A DNA stretch of 64,000 nt, taken from assembly GCA_963755755.1 (NCBI GenBank), contig CAVWLJ010000019.1, forward strand, positions 62,001 to 126,000, written 5' to 3'. A model generated the notes under the pieces. It searched no databases. It had not been told where the DNA came from and saw only the letters and a program-made list of their open reading frames with translations. The translations under genes and the position numbers were made by a program. Position 1 is the first letter of the stretch. Every line of letters starts with the position of its first letter. The stretch is from DATKNA01 sp963755755. Lineage in GTDB: Bacteria; Actinomycetota; Actinomycetes; Actinomycetales; Kineosporiaceae. Positions 1 through 8,704 of the stretch are shown piece after piece.

Positions 1-868
1 CCGCCCTCGAGCAGGGCGCGCTCGCCGAGCACCGCCCCGGGGCCGACGTCGGCCACCGGCTCCCCGTCGACGGCGACCGTGACGACGCCGTCGAGCAGCA
101 GGTAGAGGGCGTCACCGGGTGAGCCCTGCCGGGCCAGCACGTCCCCGGCGGCCAGCCGCCGGACGGTCGGCGTCCCGCTCATGAGCACGCGGGAGAGCCG
201 GCGCTCCAGTGCCGTCTCGGCGGCGGTGACGACGGCGGGGGAGTCCTCGTCGCCCCAGGGCGTGCTCGCGTGCGACGGCTGGGCGTATCCAGCGCGGCGA
301 AGTCGGTCAGCCCCGTCTTGAGCACGAGCTCGCCGCTGCCGTCGTACACCCAGTGCCGGGGGAAGGGGCTGGCGCCGGGCAGGTCGACCTCGGCGCGGCC
401 GTCCGCGTGCAGCGTGAGGCTCACCGTCGTCCACACCAGCGGCGCCTGGATCCGCAGGTACGGTGCGCGGCGGATCGACCGGGGCGAGGCGAGCGCGGTC
501 CGGCCGCCGGCGGTCTGCCGGAAGCGCACCCACCCGTCCCCGACCTCGGGCTCCGGCTGGAGGTCGGGCATGCCGACGGCGGCGAACGTCATCCCGAGGG
601 AGGCGATCCGCACCGTCGTCGAGCCCATGAGCCCGCCGCCCGACCGTCCGAACGCCACCGCGCGGGAGCCCTCGAACTCGGCCCAGGCCTGCAGCCGGTT
701 GGCGAACCGGAAGCGGTCCGCGCGACGCAGCGCCTCGAGGTCGCCGAGCAGGTCCGGCGGCGGCTCGTCGTAGTGCAGCACGCCCCGGTCGAAGACGGTG
801 CGGGGCAGGCCGGGAACGGCTTCGGAAGGGATCCACGACAGGGTGGTCGCGGACGACTCGACACGCAT
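1..868 (-). CDS. Cyclic-nucleotide-binding domain protein (3' end outside window, frame interrupted)
   Basis: Probable intracellular cyclic-nucleotide sensor. The first ~195 residues (from ATG 868) are an uncharacterised beta-rich domain with no catalytic motif that I recognise. The part near the window edge reads as a cNMP-binding domain: a GDVL-x2-QG-x-PGDALYLLLDG stretch followed by GAVLGERALL, which is the phosphate-binding-cassette region. The two halves lie in different frames. The change falls near 265-290, where removing two surplus C's joins them smoothly. The gene diverges from the response regulator-cyclase at 1047, so a cAMP producer and a cAMP binder share one intergenic region. 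Start: ATG 868 is preferred over upstream starts because homology-like sequence begins there. The family assignment is firm; the ligand is inferred. Confidence 0.7.
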
Positions 869-1046
869 GGCGGCCTCCACGGGATCGGCTGACACGTCGA
901 CGCTAGGAGCGCGGCGCGACCGGCCCAAGGGCGCTGCCCGGTGGCTCGCCGCGCGCCACCCTGCCTGCCGCGGTGTTGCCAGCACCCCCCACCCGGTCGT
1001 CCTGCCCCCCTTGATCGCGGCGCCCCGCGTGCTCGCCAATGGAGGG

Positions 1047-2411
1047 GTGGCCCCGATCACCGTTCTGCTCGCCGACGACAACCTCATCGTCCGTGAGGGC
1101 GTGCGCGCGCTGCTCGCCCGCGACCCGGACGTCGAGGTCGTGGGCGTCGCCGGCGACTACGACGAGCTGGTCGAACGGGCCGCACAACTGCGGCCCCAGG
1201 TGCTCGTCACCGACATCCGCATGCCGCCGTCCTTCCAGGACGAGGGCATCGAGGGCGCCAAGGAGGTCCGCAAGCTGCTGCCCGGCACGGGTGTCGTGGT
1301 GCTCAGCCAGTACGACAGCCCCGAGTACGCCGTCGGCCTGCTCGCGGACGGTGCCGCCGGCTACGCCTACCTCCTCAAGGACCGGGTCGCCGACTCCGGC
1401 CGGCTCGCCCGCGCGATCCGCGAGGTCGCGACCGGCGGGTCGATGCTCGACCCGGAGATCGTCCGTGCACTCGTGTCGCCCGCCCAGGGCGACGGCGTGC
1501 TGGACGCCGACCAGGAGGCCCTGCTGCGCGAGGTGGCCGAGGGCCGGCCGGTCAAGGCCATCGCCTCCTCCCGCGGCGACCCGCCCGAGGCCGTGAACGC
1601 CGCGATCGAGCAGCTCTTCCTCGACCTCGCCCGCGGCGCGAGCGCGGGCCAGGAGGATGCGCTGCGGCGGCTGCGCATGCTGCACAGCGCGATCCTGCGG
1701 CGGGAGGAGCAGGGCGAGACGCTCTCCCGGCTGCTGCCGGGCGGGCTGGCCGAGCGGCTGCGCCGCGACCGGGGCGCCGCCGGGCGGACCGAGCGCCTCG
1801 TCGTCACGGTCCTGATGTCCGACGTCCGCGGTTACTCCGCGATCGCCGAGCGGTCGGACCCCGCCGTCCTGGCGGGCCAGCTCATGGCGCACCGCACGGC
1901 GATGAACGCCGCCATCCTGAGCGAGGGGGGAACCGTCATGCAGTACGTGGGGGACGCGGTGATGGCCGTGTTCGGGGCGCCGGACCCGCGGCCGGACCAC
2001 GCCGGCCGCGCCATCCGCGCAGCCCGGGGGATGCACGAGCGGCAGCACGCGCTCGACGGGACCTGGGCGGAGCAGGATCTCGCGCCCTTCGGCCTGGGCG
2101 TCGGGCTGTCGACCGGCGAGGTGGCGGCGGCCCTGCTCGGCAGCGCCGAGCGCCTGGAGTACACCCTCGTCGGTGACGTCGTGAACCTCGCGCAGCGGTT
2201 GCAGGACCTGGCCCGGCCGGCGGGCACGACCGTCGCGGCCGAGGCGACGATCCGGGCGGCGGCGGCAGAAGCACCCGGCGCCGAGGCGGGGTGGGAGCCG
2301 CTCGGACCCTGCGAGGTGAAGGGCCGCGACAAGCCGGTCGTGGCGTACCGTTGGCCCAGCCACCGGCCGGTACCGGTGGCGGCGGCCGGTCGAGCGGAGG
2401 TCGCGCGATGA
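1047..2411 (+). CDS. Response regulator fused to class III adenylyl/guanylyl cyclase
   Basis: Cytoplasmic two-component output protein of 454 aa that should make cAMP (or cGMP) when phosphorylated. REC domain at residues ~4-125: acidic pair D10/D11, phospho-acceptor D56 in the VTDIRMPP motif, switch lysine in YLLKDR. Residues ~150-200 resemble a worn-out LuxR helix-turn-helix. The class III cyclase domain covers ~250-430, with metal-binding aspartates in SDVRGYS (~259) and GDAVMAVFG (~303) and the transition-state N and R in VVNLAQR (~380-384), so it looks active. Start: GTG 1047, with a GGAGGGG run just upstream; GTG 1029 is an alternative. The stop overlaps the next ATG (ATGA), so it is coupled to the ABC exporter. 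Its REC domain is a close paralogue of the one at 8000-8674. Confidence 0.85.
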   Translation: MAPITVLLADDNLIVREGVRALLARDPDVEVVGVAGDYDELVERAAQLRPQVLVTDIRMPPSFQDEGIEGAKEVRKLLPGTGVVVLSQYDSPEYAVGLLADGAAGYAYLLKDRVADSGRLARAIREVATGGSMLDPEIVRALVSPAQGDGVLDADQEALLREVAEGRPVKAIASSRGDPPEAVNAAIEQLFLDLARGASAGQEDALRRLRMLHSAILRREEQGETLSRLLPGGLAERLRRDRGAAGRTERLVVTVLMSDVRGYSAIAERSDPAVLAGQLMAHRTAMNAAILSEGGTVMQYVGDAVMAVFGAPDPRPDHAGRAIRAARGMHERQHALDGTWAEQDLAPFGLGVGLSTGEVAAALLGSAERLEYTLVGDVVNLAQRLQDLARPAGTTVAAEATIRAAAAEAPGAEAGWEPLGPCEVKGRDKPVVAYRWPSHRPVPVAAAGRAEVAR

Positions 2412-3166
2412 CGCTCTCCGAGGCCTTCGAGCCGCACCTCTCCGACGCGGCCTCCGACGCGGCCGCCAACGCGGCTGCCGAGCGGCCCGCCACCGTGCGC
2501 GTCCGCGGCGCACGCCGCACGTTCGCCGCCGAGCTCGCCCCGGTGCGCGCGCTGCGCGGCGTCGACCTCGACGTCGGGCGCGGCGAGTTCGTCGCCGTCA
2601 CCGGCCCCTCCGGGTGCGGCAAGTCCACGCTGCTCAACGTCGTCGCCGGCCTCGACCGGGTGGACGAGGGCACGATCGAGGTGGCCGGGGAGCGCGTCGA
2701 CGGGCGCGACGAGGACTGGCTGGCCCGGTTCCGGCGGCACCACGTCGGCATCGTCTTCCAGTTCTTCAACCTCCTCGACGGCGTCAGCGCCCAGGAGAAC
2801 CTCGTGCTGCCCGGCATCCTCGGCGGCATGCGCCGGCGGGCCGCCGAGTCGCGGGCGCGCGACCTGCTCGACCTGCTCGGCCTCGGCGACCGGGGGCAGC
2901 AGGTCCCGGCCGTGCTCTCCGGCGGGCAGCGCCAGCGGCTGGCCATCGCCCGCGCGCTGGTCAACGAGCCGACGCTGCTGCTCGCCGACGAGCCCACCGG
3001 CGCGCTCGACAGCGAGGGCGGCCTGGAGGTGCTCGAGCTCTTCCGGCGCCTGCACGCCGAGGGGCAGACGATCGTCCTCGTCACGCACTCCTCCGACGTG
3101 GCCGCCGGCGCCCAGCGGCGGGTGCGGATGCGCGACGGGCTCGTGGTGGAGGACGGGCGCCCGTGA
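2408..3166 (+). CDS. ABC transporter ATP-binding protein (MacB/LolD type)
   Basis: ATPase subunit (252 aa) of a membrane ABC exporter of the FtsX-permease class. Walker A GPSGCGKST at ~66-74, Q-loop in VFQFFNLL, signature LSGGQRQRLAIARAL at ~169, Walker B LLLADEP at ~190 and the switch histidine in LVTHS. This motif set is typical of the MacB/LolD subfamily, which handles lipoproteins, peptides or envelope stress rather than sugars. It overlaps the cyclase gene by 4 bp upstream and the permease gene by GTGA downstream, so the exporter lies inside the signalling operon. The substrate is unknown. Confidence 0.9.
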   Translation: MTLSEAFEPHLSDAASDAAANAAAERPATVRVRGARRTFAAELAPVRALRGVDLDVGRGEFVAVTGPSGCGKSTLLNVVAGLDRVDEGTIEVAGERVDGRDEDWLARFRRHHVGIVFQFFNLLDGVSAQENLVLPGILGGMRRRAAESRARDLLDLLGLGDRGQQVPAVLSGGQRQRLAIARALVNEPTLLLADEPTGALDSEGGLEVLELFRRLHAEGQTIVLVTHSSDVAAGAQRRVRMRDGLVVEDGRP

Positions 3167-5578
3167 CCGCCGTCCTCGCCTGGCTGCGGCTCGACCTGCG
3201 CCGCCGGTGGCGGTCGCTCGCCGTGCTGGCGCTCCTGGTCGCGCTCTCGGGCGCCACCGTGCTGACCGCCGTCGCCGGCGCCCGGCGGGGCGAGTCGGTG
3301 CTGGACCGGCTGGCCGCCCGCACGAAGCCGGCCACGGCGGTGGTGCTGCCGAACCAGCCGGGCTTCGACTGGGACCGGGTCCGGGCCTTCCCGGAGGTCG
3401 AGGCACTGACGACGTTCCTGCTCGGAACGGACTTCGGCGTCGAGGAACTGCCCCCGGAGGACCAGTCCATCGGCTTCCCGCCCGGGGACGACGCGTGGAC
3501 GCGGACCCTCGAGGTGCCCGTCGTCCTGTCCGGACGGCTCCCCGATCCCACCCGGGCCGACGAGGCCGTCGTCACCCCCGCGTTCCCCGAGCACTACCAC
3601 CTCGGTGTCGGGCGACACCGTGACCGCCCACCTCTACACCCCGAAGCAGGTCGCCGCCGCCGGGAAGAGCGGCGACGAACCCCGACCCGAAGGGGCCGCG
3701 GGTGCCGATCCGCATCGTCGGCGTCGTCGTGCCGTACTGGAGCCACGACAGCCCCGGGGGACCGGGCGGACTGTGGCTGTCGCCGGGTTTCGCGAAGCAG
3801 TACCGGGCCAACTTCTACGACGACCGGACCGGCTACGCGAACGCCCTGGTCCGCCTGCGTGGCGGCGAGGCGGCGCTCCCCGCCTTCCAGGCACACCTGG
3901 CCCAGGTGACCGGACGCCGCGACATCGACGTCTGGAACCTCCCGGCCCAGCAGCGCCAGGAGCAGCGATCCATCTCGTTCCAGGCGCGCAGCCTGCTCGC
4001 CTTCGGCGCCGCCGCACTGCTGGCCGCGGTGTTCCTCGTCGGGCAGGCGCTGGCGCGCTGGACCGCGGCCGCGATCGGGGAACTCTCGGTGATGCGTGCC
4101 ATCGGCATGACGCCGCGGCAGGCCGTGCTCGCGGCCTGCGCCGGGCCCGTCGTCGCCGCCGTCGCCGGCACCCTCGTCGCGGTGGCTGCGGCCGCGGCGG
4201 CCTCGGTCCGGTTCCCCATCGGCTCGGCCCGGTTCGCCGAGCCCTCGCCGGGCTTCGACGCCGATCTCCTCGTGCTCGGCGGCGGCCTCGTGATCCTGCC
4301 GCTGCTCGTGTTCGCCGGCGCGGCGACGTCGGCGGCGCTCGCCGCCCGCGCCGGGCGCGCCTCCGCTCCCGTCCGGCGGTCGCCGGTGGCGTCGTTCGCC
4401 GCCCGCAGCGGGCTCCCCGTACCGGTGGTGGTCGGCGCCCGCTTCGCGCTCGAGCCCGGCCGGGGGCGGACGTCGGTGCCGGTGCGGCCGGCGCTGCTCG
4501 GCGCGGTCGCGGGCGTGCTCGGGGTGCTGGGGGCGCTCACGTTCGCGTCCGGGATCTCCGACGCCGCCGCACGACCCGAACGCTTCGGCCAGACCTGGCA
4601 GCTGCAGGCCTTCGTCGGGTACAACGGCGCCGACTTCGTCCCGAAGGAACGCGCCGGGCTCGCCGCCATCGCCCGGGACCCCGACGTCGTCGGCGTCGAC
4701 GATGCCCGGCTGGCCGTGGCCCACGGCGGCCCGGACGACGCGGCCGTGACCCTCTTCACCTACGACCCGGTCGGCCAGCCGCTGCGTACCGGTGCTCGTG
4801 GACGGCCGGATGGCCGCGTCGGACGGCGAGGTCGTGCTGGCGCCCTCGTCCGCGACGTCCGTCCGGGCCCGCCTCGGCGACGTCGTCCGGTTCACCGGGG
4901 ACGCCGGACCGGTCGACCTGACCGTCGTCGGCATCGGGTTCGTGCCGACGTCGCCGCACAACGACTACAACGCCGGCGGATGGCTCACGCCGGGTGGCTA
5001 CCGGCACCTGTTCGGCACCGAGGCTGAAGTTCCACGTCGCCCTCGTCGCGTTGCGTCCGGGTGCCGTGCAGGCGACCGTGTCTCCGCGCCTGACCGCCCT
5101 CGCCGCGGGTGCGGGAGCGAAGGGGCTCGCGCTGGAGCAACCGGAGGAGCTCCAGGTGATCGGGCAACTTCGGGAGGTGCAGGTGCTGCCGGTCGCGCTG
5201 GGCGTGTTCCTCCTGCTGCTGGCGCTGGGTGCGGTCGGGCACGCGCTCGCGACCGCCGTCCGGCGCCGGCGGGTCGACGTCGCCGTGCTGCGCGCCCTCG
5301 GGATGACCCGGGGGCAGGCCCGCGGCGTCGTCGTCACGCAGGCGAGCCTGCTCGCGGCGGTCGGCCTGCTCTTCGGCGTCCCGCTCGGGGTGGCGCTCGG
5401 TCGGACGGTCTGGCGGGCGGTCGCGGACTACACGCCGCTGCAGTACGTGCCCCCTGTGGCGCTGCTCGCGCTGCTGCTCGTCGCGCCGTGCGCGCTGCTC
5501 GTGGCGAACCTGCTGGCCGCCTGGCCGGGCCGGCAGGCGGCGGGGCTGCGCATCGGCCACGTGCTGCGGGCGGAGTGA
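3163..5578 (+). CDS. FtsX-like ABC permease, ~800 aa (four frame interruptions)
   Basis: Membrane subunit partnering the ATPase just upstream; its GTG start overlaps that gene's stop. An N-terminal membrane segment at ~12-32 is followed by a large extracytoplasmic domain. A bundle of membrane helices around 3990-4340 includes the FtsX-type phrase GELSVMRAIGMTPRQAVLAA. A second soluble domain and a second FtsX block (VDVAVLRALGMTRGQARGVV) end at 5578. The reading frame steps by +1 four times, near 3610, 3677, 4788 and 5021. Each is repaired by removing a single duplicated base, for example GGG to GG at 3610, giving continuous protein. The gene is therefore probably intact in the organism. The following histidine kinase overlaps its stop codon. 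Confidence 0.8.
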
Positions 5579-7554
5579 GCGCCGTGACCGCGGTCCTGCT
5601 CGTCGTCGCGGCGGCCTGGGGCCTCGCCGCGCTGGTGGCGGTCCGCGGCCGGTCGGACCGGTCGGCGGCCGTCTTCGGCGGGCTCGCCACGGTGCATGCC
5701 GTCGCCGCCTTCTGGCCGCCCGCCGCGGCCCTGCTGCCGGCAGCGTGGCTCGGGTACGCGCTCACCGCCCCGGGTGGGCGAGCCGGTTCGACGACCCGCC
5801 GGCTGCTGCCCGCCGTCGCCGCGCTCGCCGGGCTGGTGTGGGCCTGGGGCTGTGCTGAGCAGGGCCGTACACCCGCCGCCGGCGCGCTCGTCGTCGCGGC
5901 CGTCGTCACCGCCGGGCTCGGCGTGGCGGGCCTCGCCGTCCGGTGCCGTCGCGCCGGCCCGGCCGCCCGCCCGGCACTCCAGTGGATCGCCGCCGGCGGC
6001 GTGCTGGCCGCGGGATTCGCCCTGGTCGTGCTCGCCCTCCACGTCCTCGTCGGCGCACCCGACGACCTCGCGCCGTGGCTCGTGGCCTCGCTCGCCCTGA
6101 TCCCGCTGGCGGAGGCGTTCGCCAGCGCCCCGGCCACGGTGCGCGGCGGCGAGACCGCGCTCATCGAGTCGGTCGTCGTCACCGGGGTGGCGGGCCTCGT
6201 CGTCGCCGTCTACCTCGTGGTCGTCGTCGGCCTCGACCGGGCTCCGGCGGAGGGCGAGCGAGGCGTCCTCGTCGCCAGCATCGTCGCGGCCATGGTCGTC
6301 GCGGTCCTGGTCCTGCCGACCCGGCAGCGGCTGCTGGCTCTCGCGTCCTCGCTCGTGGGGCGGCGGGAGGTCTCCGCCGAGGAGGCGGTCGCGACGTTCG
6401 GGGCGCGGATGAGCAGGGCCGTCCCCATGGACGAGCTCATGCTGCAGCTCGCCGAGTCCCTGCGGGCGACCGTCGCGCCGGCGGGGGCCGAGATCTGGGT
6501 CGGCGCCGACGGCGTCCTCACCAGGACCGTCAGCGTGCCCACGCGCCCGCCGGACCGGTTGACCCTCGGGGTCCGCGAGCGCGTCGTCGTCGGCCGGGCG
6601 AGGATCGGCGGACCGAGCTGGAGCTCGGTGTGGCTCCCCGGCCTGGTCGAGAGTGGGTACCTGCGGGTCGCCCCCGTCGCGCACCTGGGCGAGCTGCTCG
6701 GCCTCGTCGTCGTCCGGCGGAACACCGACGCGGGCGACTACACCGAGGACGAGGAGCGCCAGCTCGTCGAGCTCGCCCGCCAGCTCGGGCTCGCGCTGCA
6801 CAACGTGCGCCTCGACTCGGCGCTGCAGGCCTCGCTGCAGGAGCTCGAACGGCGAAACGCCGAGCTCCAGGCGTCCCGGTTGCGCATCGTCACCGCGTCC
6901 GACGAGTCCCGCCGGGCGATCGAGCGGAACCTCCACGACGGGGCGCAGCAGCACCTCGTCGCGCTCGCGGTCAAGCTCGGTCTCGCGGAGCAGATCGCCG
7001 AGGAGGAGCCGGCGGAGGTGGGCGAGATGCTCGCGGAGCTGCGCGCCGACGTCAGGACGACCATCGCCGAGCTGCGCGAGCTCGCGCACGGGATCTATCC
7101 GCCGCTGCTGCGCGACCAGGGTCTCGCGGAGGCGCTGCGGGCCGCCGCCGCCCGCTCGCCGTTGCCATGCACGGTGCGGGTCACCCTCCCGGGCCGGTAC
7201 GCGCAGGAGGTCGAGACGGCAGCCTACTTCTGCTGCCTCGAGGCGCTGCAGAACGCGGGCAAGCACGCGGGCCCGCAGGCCCGGGTCACCGTGGAGGTCG
7301 GCGCGGACGAGCCCGGGCTGTGGTTCGAGGTGCGCGACGACGGGGTCGGCTTCGCCGTCGGCGGCGACCAGGTTCTGGAGCTCGGCCACGGGTTCGTCAA
7401 CATGCAGGACCGGTTGGGGGCCATCGGCGGCCGGCTCGCGGTGACCTCCGTCCCCGGCGAGGGCACGACCGTCCGGGGCAGCGTCCCGGCCGCCCCCCTG
7501 GGCGCCGGGAACGGCGTCAGCCGGCGAGCAGATCCCTCAGCAGTCGCGGGGTGA
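5575..7554 (+). CDS. Membrane histidine kinase, NarL/DesK type (HisKA_3)
   Basis: Sensor kinase of 659 aa. About eight hydrophobic segments fill residues 1-265, followed by a GAF-like region (~280-430) and a short coiled stretch. The HisKA_3 dimerisation domain carries the phospho-histidine H454 in the RNLHDGAQQH motif. The HATPase domain has an N-box (ALQNAGKHA) and a G-box (RDDGVGF). Architecture and motifs are those of actinobacterial kinases that signal to NarL/LuxR regulators. The GTG start overlaps the permease stop (GTGA), implying that the exporter and the sensor are co-translated. The 3' end overlaps the convergent receiver gene at 7517 by about 38 bp. The stimulus is unknown; linkage suggests sensing of something the exporter handles. 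Confidence 0.88.
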   Translation: MSAVTAVLLVVAAAWGLAALVAVRGRSDRSAAVFGGLATVHAVAAFWPPAAALLPAAWLGYALTAPGGRAGSTTRRLLPAVAALAGLVWAWGCAEQGRTPAAGALVVAAVVTAGLGVAGLAVRCRRAGPAARPALQWIAAGGVLAAGFALVVLALHVLVGAPDDLAPWLVASLALIPLAEAFASAPATVRGGETALIESVVVTGVAGLVVAVYLVVVVGLDRAPAEGERGVLVASIVAAMVVAVLVLPTRQRLLALASSLVGRREVSAEEAVATFGARMSRAVPMDELMLQLAESLRATVAPAGAEIWVGADGVLTRTVSVPTRPPDRLTLGVRERVVVGRARIGGPSWSSVWLPGLVESGYLRVAPVAHLGELLGLVVVRRNTDAGDYTEDEERQLVELARQLGLALHNVRLDSALQASLQELERRNAELQASRLRIVTASDESRRAIERNLHDGAQQHLVALAVKLGLAEQIAEEEPAEVGEMLAELRADVRTTIAELRELAHGIYPPLLRDQGLAEALRAAAARSPLPCTVRVTLPGRYAQEVETAAYFCCLEALQNAGKHAGPQARVTVEVGADEPGLWFEVRDDGVGFAVGGDQVLELGHGFVNMQDRLGAIGGRLAVTSVPGEGTTVRGSVPAAPLGAGNGVSRRADPSAVAG

Positions 7555-7936
7555 GGTCGTCCTTGCGGACGTACCCGATCGCGCCGCAGCGGCGCGCCTC
7601 CTCCGGGAGGTCGTCGAGCGCGTAGGTGGAGACCAGCACGACGGCGGTCGCCGGGGCCGCGGCGACGATCCTGCGGGTGGCCTCGATGCCGGTGATCCCC
7701 GGCAGGTTGATGTCCATGAGGACCACGTCCGGGGTCAGCTGCACGGCGAGCCGGACGGCGTCCTCGCCGGTCTCCGCCTCGCCGCTCACCGCCCAGCCAC
7801 GGACCCGGCGCACGAGCGCGGCCGCGACCGAGCGGAAGGGGGCCTGGTCGTCGACGATGAGCACGCGGACCGGGTCGTCCCCCGCCGGTCCCCGGCGGAG
7901 GGCGGCCCCCGGGAGCGGGGACAGGGCGATACTCAC
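7517..7936 (-). CDS. Single-domain response regulator (REC only)
   Basis: Receiver protein of about 139 aa without an output domain. The sequence holds VLIVDDQAPFR (acidic pair), the phospho-acceptor in VVLMDINLPG, a conserved S/T in LVSTY and the lysine in YVRKDDL, and ends about 15 residues later. I chose GTG 7936, which has GGGAA just upstream; GTG 7984 would add 16 residues of low-information sequence. The gene is convergent with, and overlaps, the histidine-kinase gene. Such stand-alone receivers act as phosphate sinks or bind partner proteins. The cognate kinase is unproven but the neighbour is the obvious candidate. Confidence 0.8.
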   Translation of the reverse strand: MSIALSPLPGAALRRGPAGDDPVRVLIVDDQAPFRSVAAALVRRVRGWAVSGEAETGEDAVRLAVQLTPDVVLMDINLPGITGIEATRRIVAAAPATAVVLVSTYALDDLPEEARRCGAIGYVRKDDLTPRLLRDLLAG

Positions 7937-7999
7937 GTTCCCAGGATCGGGTCGGGGCGCGCCGCGCTCAAGGGGAGCAGACACGTCGCCGGCGGGGTG

Positions 8000-8674
8000 C
8001 TAGCCCCCCTGGCCGCCCCGAGCGGCGAGCAGGAGGAGGACGGCCTTCACCCGGCGGTTGACGTCCGGCTCGCCGACCAGCCCCAGCTTGGCGAAGAGCG
8101 CGTTGATGTGCTTCTCGACGGCCCGCTCGGTGAGGAACAGGGCGCTCGCCACCGCGGCGTTGCTCTTGCCCTGGGCGATCTGCTCGAGCACCTCGAGCTC
8201 CCGCGTGGTGAGCCCGTCGAGCGGTGACTCGACCCGGCGGGCGGCGCTGACGAGCACCTCGACGACCGCAGGATCGATCATCGACCCGCCCTGCGCGACG
8301 GCGCGCACCGCCTCCGCCAGCTGCCGGGGGTCGCTCACCCGCTCCTTGAGCAGGTAGGCGCGGCCGGCGCTCCCGCCCTCAAGCAGCGCGTTCGCATACC
8401 CGGGCTCGGCGTACTGCGACAGGACGACGACGCCGAGGCGCGGGTGCGTGGTCCGCAGCGTGCGGGCCGCGCGGATCCCCTCGTCCGTGGAGGTGGGCGG
8501 CATGCGGACGTCGGTGACGACCACGTCCGGCCCCAGCTCCTCGACGGCGCGCTCGAGCTCGGGGAGGTCGGTGGCCTCGCCCACCACCTCGAGGTCGTCC
8601 TGGCGGTCCAGCACCCGGCGGATGCCCTCACGGACCAGCAGGGAGTCCTCGGCGAGGACCACGCGTAGGGGCAC
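8000..8674 (-). CDS. NarL/FixJ-family response regulator
   Basis: DNA-binding two-component regulator of 224 aa. REC domain at residues 1-120 (VVLAEDS, phospho-acceptor in VVTDVRMPP, lysine in YLLKERV) and LuxR-type HTH at ~150-215 (LTTRELEVLEQIAQG, then AVEKHINALFAKL). GTG start at 8674. The REC domain is strikingly similar to that of the cyclase fusion at 1047: both share MPP-x4-DEGI, GVVVLSQY, YLLK-x-RV and GGSM-x-DP. It is the likely transcriptional output for the 5575 kinase. The gene lies downstream of and co-directional with the antiporter gene (31 bp gap). Confidence 0.9.
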   Translation of the reverse strand: MPLRVVLAEDSLLVREGIRRVLDRQDDLEVVGEATDLPELERAVEELGPDVVVTDVRMPPTSTDEGIRAARTLRTTHPRLGVVVLSQYAEPGYANALLEGGSAGRAYLLKERVSDPRQLAEAVRAVAQGGSMIDPAVVEVLVSAARRVESPLDGLTTRELEVLEQIAQGKSNAAVASALFLTERAVEKHINALFAKLGLVGEPDVNRRVKAVLLLLAARGGQGG

Positions 8675-8704
8675 CCCGGCAGGGTACTGGCCCGCCGCCG
8701 CCGG

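Noticed and set aside
903..2513. A long antisense frame opposite the receiver-cyclase gene
   Set aside because: Same reason: low-complexity Arg/Gly-rich translation with no start signal, while the + strand shows conserved REC and cyclase motifs.
5428..7389. Antisense 653-codon frame over the histidine kinase
   Set aside because: Shadow of the kinase gene; composition is acidic/basic low complexity and it covers the conserved HisKA_3 and ATPase motifs.
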